In this document: piece by piece, positions 42,068 through 50,500 of the stretch
How the letters are laid out: every line of letters begins with the position of its first letter
Position numbering within the stretch: the stretch's first letter is position 1
Origin: Chryseobacterium sp. LAM-KRS1
GTDB taxonomy: Bacteria; Bacteroidota; Bacteroidia; Flavobacteriales; Weeksellaceae
Direction: 5' to 3'
Assembly: GCF_013184525.1 (NCBI RefSeq)
Contig: NZ_JAAOIZ010000006.1
Location: 186,001 to 250,000 of the forward strand
Length of the DNA: 64,000 nucleotides
The notes under the pieces: model-generated
What the model saw: only the letters and a program-made list of their open reading frames with translations
Told to the model about the DNA's origin: nothing
Database searches by the model: none
Program-made: the position numbers and the translations under genes

Positions 42068-42068
42068 G

Positions 42069-42155
42069 CAGAAAGGAAGGGATTCGAACCCTCGATACAG
42101 TTACCCGTATACTACCTTTCCAGGGTAGCTCCTTCAACCACTCGGACACCTTTCT
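42069..42155 (-). tRNA. tRNA-Ser (GGA)
   Basis: An 87-base tRNA with the long variable arm of serine tRNAs. The acceptor stem AGAAAGG pairs with CCTTTCT (discriminator G), the anticodon loop is CTGGAAA with anticodon GGA, and the T-arm contains GGTTCGAATCC. It reads TCC and TCT codons. It is a single-gene unit ending in its own terminator. Confidence 0.96.
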
Positions 42156-42209
42156 GTTTGAGATTGCAAAAGTAATGTATTTTCTTGAATTTACAAATAA
42201 TTAAAGCAA

Positions 42210-43226
42210 TTAGTCTGTAATTTCTCCACATAAACTCTTTGAAAAGTTTTCTGCAAAGCTTCCCTGATATTTAGGATTGCCGACTAAATGCATCGCTTTT
42301 GTTATTGCAGTTTCTGCGGTCATATCTTTTCCGCTTATGGCACCAATCCTCGAGAAAATATTGCTGTTTTCGTATTTTCCAAACGAGATTCCTCCTGAAA
42401 TACACTGACTTACTACTACGATTTCAGTTCCGTTATTTCGGATTTCCTCAAGTGTCTGTTGTGTTTTTTCGCTGCTGAAAATAGTTCCGGAACCAAAAAC
42501 CTGAAGGATAAGGACTTTCATTTTGGGAATTTCCTTGAAATGGCTTAAGTGCATTCCCGGAAAAATTCTCCAGAATAAAATATCCTCGGAAATATGATCA
42601 TCAACGTGAAACTCCACATTCTGATCACAACGGTGAAGGTTATCTTTGATGATATTAAGGTGAACCCCGGATTGACCCAGAATAGGGTAGTTCGGACTTG
42701 CGTATGCATCAAAATATTCTGCGGAATATTTTAATGTCCTGTTTCCTCTCAATAGTTTATACTCAAAATAGATGGCAACTTCCTGAATAACAGGTTCGTT
42801 GTTTTCATATAAACTGGCGTAATATAAACTTGTAAGCAGATTTTCTTTAGCGTCGGTTCTGAGATCTCCAATAGGAAGTTGTGAACCGGTAAAAATAACC
42901 GGTTTTCTCAGTCCTTTCAACATAAAACTTAGTGCAGAAGCCGTATAAGACATGGTATCGGTTCCGTGAAGAACCAGAAAGCCATCATAATGATCGTAAT
43001 TTTTATGAATATAATGCGCAATGATTTTCCATTCTTCCGGTCCCATATCTGAAGAGTCCAGAGGTTTTGCAAAAGGATGGACGAAAACTTCACATTCCAT
43101 AAGTTTCATTTCCGGCATTTTCTCAAAGATATTTCCGAAATCAAATGCCCTAAGGCTTCCGGTTTCATAATCTTTTTCCATTCCAATAGTTCCACCAGTG
43201 TATATCAACAGGACTTTTCGTTTCAT
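42210..43226 (-). CDS. ansA: Type I (cytosolic) L-asparaginase
   Basis: A 338-residue enzyme hydrolysing asparagine to aspartate and ammonia. The first catalytic threonine lies in LLIYTGGTIGM, the second in VLHGTDTMSYTASAL, and IFTGSQLPIGDLRTDAKENL follows. There is no signal peptide, which places it with the cytosolic AnsA type rather than the secreted type II enzyme. The length fits. It is transcribed leftward toward tRNA-Ser. Confidence 0.94.
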   Translation of the reverse strand: MKRKVLLIYTGGTIGMEKDYETGSLRAFDFGNIFEKMPEMKLMECEVFVHPFAKPLDSSDMGPEEWKIIAHYIHKNYDHYDGFLVLHGTDTMSYTASALSFMLKGLRKPVIFTGSQLPIGDLRTDAKENLLTSLYYASLYENNEPVIQEVAIYFEYKLLRGNRTLKYSAEYFDAYASPNYPILGQSGVHLNIIKDNLHRCDQNVEFHVDDHISEDILFWRIFPGMHLSHFKEIPKMKVLILQVFGSGTIFSSEKTQQTLEEIRNNGTEIVVVSQCISGGISFGKYENSNIFSRIGAISGKDMTAETAITKAMHLVGNPKYQGSFAENFSKSLCGEITD

Positions 43227-43386
43227 GTATTACTTTTTATTAAGAAGTTGAACCTTGTGCAGGTTTATAAACTCAAAATTACGTTAATTTGCAAAGATTT
43301 GAAAATGAATGAAACGCTTCATGATAAATTTTATAAAATCATTTTATAATGAGTTGCGTTCCATCTTGTTATTAAAAAGAAATTGA

Positions 43387-44049
43387 ATGCAGATGAAAGA
43401 TTTAGCACAAACTTTTGAATATTTAAAACAATTTTTAACGGATGAGAGATTAAGGAAGATCGAACATTTTTCCCAGGAGAGTTCTGATTTTGTGCTTCCC
43501 GTAATGGAAGATATTTATCAGTTCAGAAATGCAGCAGCGATTGTTAGATCTGTGGAAGCCTGTGGGTTTCATAAAGTGGTAGCTATGGAAGAAGAAAATG
43601 TTTTTAATCCCAATCTTACCGTTACAAAAGGTGCTGAAACATGGGTTGAAGTAAAGAAAATGGCTAAAGATATTTCGTCACTTCAGGAAATTAAAAATGA
43701 AGGTTACAAAATTTTAGCCGTTTCACCGGAAAAAAATGCTGTAATGCTTCCTGATTACCACATTACGAAGCCTATTGCCCTGGTATTCGGAACTGAGCTG
43801 GAAGGTGTGTCAGAAGAAGTTCTTGACTTTGCAGATGAAACACTGGCTATTCCCATGTATGGCTTTACAAAGAGTTTTAATGTTTCCGTTGCTGCAGGAA
43901 TCTGTATGTATGAATTAAAACAAAAGCTTCTCAGATCAGGAATGGAATACAAACTCAATGAAGAGAAACTCCTGAAAATGAAAATACGATGGGCTGTGAA
44001 TTCTATAAGAAGCGGCCATGAAATCCTCGAACATTATTTAAAAACATAA
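43387..44049 (+). CDS. trmH: TrmH-family tRNA (guanosine-2'-O)-methyltransferase
   Basis: A 220-residue SPOUT methyltransferase. The three SpoU motifs are seen: FRNAAAIVRSVEACGF, ALVFGTELEGVSEEVL, and LAIPMYGFTKSFNVSVAAGICMYEL in part, with the Asn-Val-Ser-Val-Ala knot. The short N-terminal helix region and the extra C-terminal helices fit TrmH, which methylates G18 in the tRNA D-loop. A two-codon shift to the ATG at 43393 is equally possible. It is followed after 17 bases by a membrane protein gene. Confidence 0.88.
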   Translation: MQMKDLAQTFEYLKQFLTDERLRKIEHFSQESSDFVLPVMEDIYQFRNAAAIVRSVEACGFHKVVAMEEENVFNPNLTVTKGAETWVEVKKMAKDISSLQEIKNEGYKILAVSPEKNAVMLPDYHITKPIALVFGTELEGVSEEVLDFADETLAIPMYGFTKSFNVSVAAGICMYELKQKLLRSGMEYKLNEEKLLKMKIRWAVNSIRSGHEILEHYLKT

Positions 44050-44066
44050 TTCCCATTGTTAATCTG

Positions 44067-44498
44067 ATGAAAAAATATACCCTACATTTATTTATCTTTT
44101 CTTTTGTAATGTCCCTTATCAGTTTAGTTATCATGGAAAAAGGGTATAAAGAATTATATCCGTTTTTCAGTTGGAAGCTTTTTACAGTGCCTAGCGGAGG
44201 AGAGGCTACGGAAGACCAATATAAACTCTATGGAATCACCGATAGTGATACCATTAGAATTGTAAATAAATCCGTCCGCAGCTATGATGCCAATGACAAA
44301 GCTGTAATCGTGGGAACCTATGGTAAAAGAATAGAAGATAATGTGAACAGGGAAGAAAATAAGAGGAAGCTACTGATTTTCGCAAAAGATACTGAACCTC
44401 AATATAAAGGTTATCTTCTTTATAAAGAGACTTATCGTCCGAAGGAAATAGGAGAAACAAAGATGAATATCAACAAAAAACTGATTGTAAAACTGTGA
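44067..44498 (+). CDS. Membrane-anchored hypothetical protein, partner of the HTTM-like protein
   Basis: A 143-residue protein with one N-terminal membrane helix (LHLFIFSFVMSLISLVIM) and an extracytoplasmic domain beginning KELYPFFSWKLFTVPSGG. Proteins with this 'YPFFSW-LF' start are, in my experience, found next to HTTM-type membrane proteins. The stop codon overlaps the ATG of the next gene (ATGA, four bases), so the two are translationally coupled. Function unknown. Confidence 0.75.
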   Translation: MKKYTLHLFIFSFVMSLISLVIMEKGYKELYPFFSWKLFTVPSGGEATEDQYKLYGITDSDTIRIVNKSVRSYDANDKAVIVGTYGKRIEDNVNREENKRKLLIFAKDTEPQYKGYLLYKETYRPKEIGETKMNINKKLIVKL

Positions 44499-45343
44499 TG
44501 AACTATCCTCAGCTTACTGTATTCAATTATAAGGTTGCCTACTACATGGTAAGGTTTTTCGGATTGTACTGGCTGGTAGCGCAGTATCTGGAATTTATCA
44601 GATTGAAAGAAAGACCTGCGACAATCTATGAACCTGTTTTCCAGCTTGAAAAGCTGATCTTTCCTGAACTTCCGGGGACCTTTGTTTTTGCCGGACTTTT
44701 GATCGTATGTGCTGCTCTTTTGATTATTACGGTTTTCAAACCATCTTATCTTCTTAATTTTTTTATTTTTCTGTTAGTCGCTATTATTAATCTCCCTATT
44801 GCGGCCAACTTTGGAGTCCATCACGATGGGCACATCATCGTTCTGGGATTTTTTCTTGGTATTTTTTTACTCCCAAAGGAATTAGAAGACAAGGATTATA
44901 AACTTGTACAATACTTTTATTTGGGAATACTAATGACCTATACCCTTGCAGGAATGAGTAAAATCCTGGGTACGGTAAAGAATTTGATTAAAAATACGGA
45001 TAAGCTCACCTGGGTTAGCAAAGATGCTGCAAAGCTTAATACCTATGATAATTATTGGATGGCAGATATGCAAATACCTCCTGTATTTAAAAGTATTTAT
45101 GCCTATGATCATATTTGGGTTGTAATAACTGTATTAGGAATTTTGACGCAATTCCTTTGTTTTCTTGGGGCTTTTAATCGGAAACTGCTTACCTTCTTTT
45201 TAATATTCCTTTACATTTTTCATGTTTACACAGCTATATTTGTTTTAGCTGAATTTGAAAATGCAAATTATTTCCTGATTGTCATCTTTTTCCCTTATCA
45301 TCTTTTGAGACCTCTGTTTAGAAAAAAATATTTGGTTGCTTAG
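44495..45343 (+). CDS. HTTM-like polytopic membrane protein
   Basis: A 282-residue protein with about six to seven membrane helices (around 15-32, 62-80, 85-105, 108-128, 145-165, 215-235, 240-275). NFGVHHDGHIIVLGFFLGIF and the general layout resemble the HTTM domain, the transmembrane part of vitamin-K-dependent gamma-carboxylase-like proteins. It is coupled by a four-base overlap to the upstream membrane-anchored gene. The catalytic role of bacterial HTTM proteins is not known to me; the assignment is by pattern and should be taken as tentative. Confidence 0.7.
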   Translation: MMNYPQLTVFNYKVAYYMVRFFGLYWLVAQYLEFIRLKERPATIYEPVFQLEKLIFPELPGTFVFAGLLIVCAALLIITVFKPSYLLNFFIFLLVAIINLPIAANFGVHHDGHIIVLGFFLGIFLLPKELEDKDYKLVQYFYLGILMTYTLAGMSKILGTVKNLIKNTDKLTWVSKDAAKLNTYDNYWMADMQIPPVFKSIYAYDHIWVVITVLGILTQFLCFLGAFNRKLLTFFLIFLYIFHVYTAIFVLAEFENANYFLIVIFFPYHLLRPLFRKKYLVA

Positions 45344-45370
45344 AAGATATTATCTTGTAATCTTATGCAG

Positions 45371-46066
45371 CTATTTTAGATGAAGGTAATTCCATGATGC
45401 GACAAATATGCCTGCTGTTTCGGTTCTGAGTCTCTGATTTCCAAGGGACACGGCTCTTACTTTCTGATCTGCAAGAGTTTGAATTTCCTTTTCAGAAAAA
45501 TCACCCTCAGGACCAATAAGAAAAGTGAAATGGTCCAGTTTGGGAATTTGATTAAGCTCAATTCTCTTCAGGTTTTCATGGCAATGAGCAACAAAAGTAC
45601 TTTCCGGGGATATACCTTTTATAAAATCTGAAAACTTTACGGGATCATGAATGACAGGAAAGTGAAATCTCAGACTTTGTTTTGAAGCTGCAATAGCTTG
45701 TTTTCTTATCTTATCAATGTTGATATTTTTACGTTCTGTCTTTTCAGTTATTAAAAAACTGATTTCGGAAATGCCCATTTCTACAGCTTTTTCTACAAAA
45801 AACTCTATCCGGTCAATGCTTTTGGTAGGAGCAATCGCGATATGGAGTTTAGGATTGAAATCCGGAAGTCCGGTTTTGATGTCGGACACCTCCAAAAGAG
45901 CTTTTTTACCTTCCAAAATCAATTTTCCAAAGGCAAGATTTCCATTTCCATCTGTTACATGGATTTCCTCTCCGTTTTTCATACGAAGAACTTTTACAAT
46001 ATGCTGTTGTTCCTCATCATGTATTGTTACGGTATTGTTTTCTATATGTCCGTGAAATAATTTCAT
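45371..46066 (-). CDS. rsmE: 16S rRNA (uracil(1498)-N(3))-methyltransferase
   Basis: A 231-residue SPOUT methyltransferase. Visible are the N-terminal PUA-like domain (LFHGHIENNTVTI, HIVKVLRMKNGE), ATPKS-like APTKSIDRIEFFVEKAVEMG, and the SAM-knot LIGPEGDFSEKEIQ with SLGNQRLRTETA. Length is standard. It acts on the assembled small subunit. It converges on the HTTM-like gene. Confidence 0.95.
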   Translation of the reverse strand: MKLFHGHIENNTVTIHDEEQQHIVKVLRMKNGEEIHVTDGNGNLAFGKLILEGKKALLEVSDIKTGLPDFNPKLHIAIAPTKSIDRIEFFVEKAVEMGISEISFLITEKTERKNINIDKIRKQAIAASKQSLRFHFPVIHDPVKFSDFIKGISPESTFVAHCHENLKRIELNQIPKLDHFTFLIGPEGDFSEKEIQTLADQKVRAVSLGNQRLRTETAGIFVASWNYLHLK

Positions 46067-46104
46067 AAGTTGATAGCTTTTGATCGCTGAATTGTTAATT
46101 AGGG

Positions 46105-46470
46105 CTAAGATTCATTATCGATGGACTTCTTTAATGAATTAATTTGATTAGAAATGAATTCTGACTGACCTCTTAAATGAAGGTAGTCTTCATAATTTAA
46201 AAGTTGCAGATCGTGCGAAAGAATTAAAAAATTAATTACTTCTATTGTTGAGCCAAAAGCGATATCTAAAAAACGGGATTTATCTTTCTTTGATTTTCTT
46301 AACACACCTTTTGCTATATGAGCCGTAATGTTTATACTTGCTTTTCGAATTTGATCTGTGATTCCAAACCTCTCACTTTCTGGAAAAGATTGAGTTGCAA
46401 TATAAATTTCCTTGACCAATTGCCGGGCATTTTGCCAGACTTCTAATTTTTCAAAGTAAAACTGATCCAT
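46105..46470 (-). CDS. Four-helix-bundle protein of the 23S rRNA-IVP family
   Basis: A 121-residue protein with the family pattern FEKLEVWQNARQLVKEIY, FPESERFGITDQIRKASINI and AFGSTIEVINFL. The family (S23/IVP-like) was first seen in intervening sequences of some 23S rRNA genes, but most members, such as this one, lie elsewhere, here between rsmE and tsaD. The fold is a pentameric four-helix bundle; the function is not known. Gaps of 38 and 44 bases suggest co-transcription with its neighbours. Confidence 0.9.
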   Translation of the reverse strand: MDQFYFEKLEVWQNARQLVKEIYIATQSFPESERFGITDQIRKASINITAHIAKGVLRKSKKDKSRFLDIAFGSTIEVINFLILSHDLQLLNYEDYLHLRGQSEFISNQINSLKKSIDNES

Positions 46471-46514
46471 CTTTTACGATTTTCAAATTTGCAACTTTAC
46501 AATTTAGCAAAAAA

Positions 46515-47531
46515 TTACAAATCATATTTCGATGTTGCACTCGTTCTCAAATCTGTAAATTCTCCTCTTTCGAACTTGAGTTGTGCTACCATAGCGATCA
46601 TGGCTGCATTGTCCGTTGTGTATTCAAATTTTGGAATGTAGATGTTCCACCCAAGTTTTTGATGGTTGTCCTGCATTACTTTTCTTAATTCTGAGTTGGC
46701 TGATACACCGCCGGCAATGGCTACTTCAGTGATGTTAAGTTCTTTCGCGGCTTTTTCAAGCTTGTTCATTAATATCTCAATAATAGCTTTCTGTACGGAA
46801 GCACATAGATCGTTGAGGTTTTCCTTTATGAAGTCAGGATTCTTTTTTACCTCTTTCTGGATAAAGTAGAGTACTGAAGTTTTTATCCCACTGAAGGAGT
46901 AATCGTAATTTTCCAGTTTGGGTTTGTTGAATTTGAATGCGTCGGGATTTCCTTCTCTCGCTAATTTGTCGATAATAGGACCTGCAGGATAATCAAGATC
47001 AAATATTTTTCCGATTTTATCAAATGCTTCTCCCGCTGCATCGTCTGTGGTTTTACCAATAATTTCCATATCGAAATAGTCTTTTACCAAAACGATCATG
47101 GTGTGTCCTCCACTCACCGTAAGGCATAAAAATGGGAATTTTGGCGGCATAGGATTTGCATCGTCAATAAAATGCGCTAAAATGTGAGCCTGGAGATGGT
47201 TTACCTCGATCAATGGGACATCTAAACTCATAGCCAGGGATTTAGCAAAAGACGTCCCCACAAGAAGAGAACCTAAAAGTCCTGGTCCGCGTGTAAATCC
47301 TATAGCAGAGATCGCATTTTGTTGTATATTTGCTTTGGTGAGAGATTTTTCAACAACGGGAATGATGTTTTGCTGATGGGCCCTTGAGGCCAGCTCAGGA
47401 ACAACGCCTCCATATTCTTTGTGAATAGCCTGATTGGCAGCAATATTAGAAAGAATAGTGTTCCCTTTGATGATAGCTGCTGATGTGTCGTCACAAGACG
47501 ACTCGATACCTAAAATTATAGACTCGCTCAT
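46515..47531 (-). CDS. tsaD: tRNA N6-adenosine threonylcarbamoyltransferase TsaD
   Basis: A 338-residue ASKHA-fold protein, catalytic subunit of the t6A37 synthesis complex with TsaB and TsaE. Seen are GIESSCDDTSAAI, the metal-binding VNHLQAHILAH (His-x3-His), LTVSGGHTMI, DDAAGEAFDK and VAIAGGVSANSELR. Length is standard. It starts only four bases from the tamB start on the other strand; a minus-strand TAACTTTG (47547-47540) inside the first tamB codons is the likely -7 element of tsaD. Confidence 0.96.
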   Translation of the reverse strand: MSESIILGIESSCDDTSAAIIKGNTILSNIAANQAIHKEYGGVVPELASRAHQQNIIPVVEKSLTKANIQQNAISAIGFTRGPGLLGSLLVGTSFAKSLAMSLDVPLIEVNHLQAHILAHFIDDANPMPPKFPFLCLTVSGGHTMIVLVKDYFDMEIIGKTTDDAAGEAFDKIGKIFDLDYPAGPIIDKLAREGNPDAFKFNKPKLENYDYSFSGIKTSVLYFIQKEVKKNPDFIKENLNDLCASVQKAIIEILMNKLEKAAKELNITEVAIAGGVSANSELRKVMQDNHQKLGWNIYIPKFEYTTDNAAMIAMVAQLKFERGEFTDLRTSATSKYDL

Positions 47532-47535
47532 AATA

Positions 47536-50500
47536 ATGGCAAAGTTAGAGAATAATAACGAAAATGAGAATAAAAAATCTGTAACTGAAAACTTAAGTGA
47601 TCAGGTACAAAAGACTGTAGAAAATGTTGAGGAAAAAGTAAAAGAAACGGTAAAAGAAGCCTCTGAACTTGCTTCCGATGCTGTTCATCATCCGGTGGAA
47701 ACTGTTCAGGAATTTGGGAAACAGGCCGCTAAAGATGTTACCAGCTATTCATGGTGGACGAGACTTTTACTTATTTTATTCTGGTTGGTCGTTTCTGTTG
47801 TTGTTGCCATTGTCATTATTATTAATCTTCCTGTTACCAAACAATGGGCTGCAGATCAGGCGTTGCAGATTGTCAATAAGGATTTTAAAGCAGATATGTC
47901 CACTGAAAGTGTGGAAGTAAATTATTTTGGAAATGTTACCATCAAAGGATTAAAAGTTAAAGATTATAAAGGATTAGAGTTTATTAAGGCACGTGAGTTC
48001 CGGGCAAATTCGGACTGGTTATCGCTGGCAGTAGGGGCTATTTCCGGGAAAAGCAACTCTTTGAGCTTTAATTCCCTTACGATGATTAATGCCGATGTTA
48101 AAGTAATTACATATAAAGGAGATAGCATTTCAAATTTTATTCGTTTTACCCAATTATTTGATAACGGTAAGAAAAGGGATCCGAAAAAGCCGGCTTTTGA
48201 ATTGAATTCTCGCATACAAATCATTGACTCTAAAGTTTCTATCGTTAACCAAAACTCACCGGGAGAGGCAGGGAAGTGGCTTACTGCGACTAAGTTCAAC
48301 CTGAAGGCTCCTAATCTTAAAGTGAGTGGACCTGATGTTTCTGCGTTGATCAATAATATGTCCTTCGTTACAACACGATGGGGAAAATCTCATTTTGTGG
48401 ACACCTTCTCGACGGAATTATCTTTAACCCATAAACATCTTTCTCTTAAAGATTTAACGATAAATACAGATCATACCCTTTTGCAGGGAGATATTAAATT
48501 TAACCTCAATAACGGATCCTGGGCGGATTTTGCAGACCGGGTACGGTGGGACATGAATCTTAAACAGGGAAGCCAGTTGAGCGGATACGATATCAGTTAT
48601 TTTGTCACCAACTGGGATAATTTTAAACCTTTCAATGTCTCCGGGAAAATGAATGGCCCGCTGAATAAATTTTATCTTGAAAATTTCCTTATCAGAAACC
48701 CTGATGTCAATATAGCAACGCAGACGATGAAGGTCAATAACCTTCTGAAAGGAAACTTCCAGATCGAAACCAACAATCTTTCTACTGATTTTACCTACGT
48801 GGATCTAAAAGCCATGATGCCTTCATTCATTTCAAAAAAGATGAAGAACTTTGCAGATGATTTCGGAAGGCTGAAGTATAACGGAGCGGCAAGAGTAAAC
48901 CCTGATCAAATCTTTATTCCGAACGGAAATCTTATGACCGGAATCGGACAGGCCAGGATTACAAAACTTACTTTGTCCGGCTATAGTACAGCTATGCCAA
49001 AATATGCAGGATATGTAGAAGCAACAGATCTGAATGTTTCCGTAATTACAAAAAATAAGGCTGTAGGTTTAATTTCCGGGAAATTTGATATTACCGGACA
49101 AAGCTTTGATGTTAATACCATGAGGTTGACCACAAAATCTCAGATTTCGAAGGTTGAGATCATGAATAAGGAAATTAATAACCTCTATCTGGATGGCTTA
49201 CTGGATCACAAGAAGTATAACGGAACCATTACTGTCAATGATGAACAGGCTAAGGCTACTGTAAAAGGTCTTATTGACTTCAGCACTTCGCGAATCGCCA
49301 TGGATGTAAATGCTGATGTGGATTACCTGAACATGAATTATTTTACAGATAAGCCCGGAAGTCAGGTAGTAAGCGGACAGGTAATCGGAAAAATGTCCAT
49401 GGCCACCATTAATGACCTGGCGATGGATGTAGAGGCTAATAACATTAATTTTGCTACAGCAACGCAAAAATATATCATTCCCAATGCTAAACTCAAAACA
49501 TTTATAGAATCGGGTAGCAGGATTATTTCCGTTGATGCTCCGGGAGCTGTAAATGGAAAAATATCAGGGAAGTACAACCTGGCTGATCTTACGGGAATGG
49601 TAGAAAACGGCTTGGGGAAAATCCTGGTAGGGCCGCCACCCAGAAAGTTGTATCGCGGACAAAATTTTGCCATGAATTTTGATGTTCAGCAAGGATTGGT
49701 AAGCTATTTCCTGCCGGATCTTAAGCTGCCTCAAGGTGCCGTAGTAGAAGGGGAATATGATGGAAATGCCAACAACCTTAGGTTGAATATAGATGCTGCT
49801 TCCCTAAAGTATATAATGACCAAAGAAGCGGAGATTACAGAAGCCGATAAGGCATTGGCAGAAGCTAACCCTGCTTATAAAATAAACGAGAGGGGAAATA
49901 TTACGAGAGACAGTGCTTTAGTGGATAGTGTAATGGTAAGAATAAATACGGCTAACCTGGATGAACAATTGTACGCTAAAATAAATAAGGTACAATACAA
50001 TAATAATGTCCTTAAAGACATCACGCTTAGTGGTAAAAATGAAAACAATTCCATATTACATTTAGCAACCAAATTTAAACATGGCAGTCCGGCAGATGAA
50101 CTGGATGATAATCTTAAAGAATATGCGATTAACGTTAATCAATCTACCAATGCCGGAGGTGATTTTGTTTTTAAATTTGATCCTACTGAAGTAAAATTCA
50201 ATGATGTAACCTGGGCCATAGATACAAGTCCTGAATTGAATCACTCAATTACTTACAGGAAAAAGACCAGTGACTTTGAAATCAGTAATTTGAAAATATA
50301 TTCGGATAAAAGTGTTCTTTTTATTAAAGAATCTACCTTCAAATCTGCTAAAGACTTTTATGTAGATGCAGATATCAATGATTTTGCTATTGAAAAGCTC
50401 CTGGAAATGCAGTCTGGTGGGAATTCCATGGACATCAAAGGGCTGGCAAACGGAAGTGTGAAAATAAGGATGGATAAGAGCACCTTACAACCTTTGGTGG

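Larger units (their letters stand above)
41629..42068. other. Gene-poor region with several hairpins
   Basis: About 440 bases without a credible protein gene. It holds a leftward terminator-like hairpin at 41725-41754, a hairpin AGCTTCCC/GGGAAGCT at 41801-41822, an 18-bp palindrome TTATGATC-GT-GATCATAA at 41890-41907, and the tRNA-Ser terminator at 42032-42067. The open frame crossing it on the minus strand begins inside the tRNA-Ser and is not a gene. A small RNA read leftward between about 42030 and 41725 is possible. Confidence 0.5.

Noticed and set aside
41739..42149. 136-codon minus-strand frame beginning MSEWLKELPWKG
   Set aside because: Its first codons are the tRNA-Ser itself and it then runs through the tRNA terminator; composition is not protein-like.
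45717..46060. Two plus-strand frames of 112 and 72 codons opposite rsmE
   Set aside because: Antisense shadows; rsmE carries all the family motifs.
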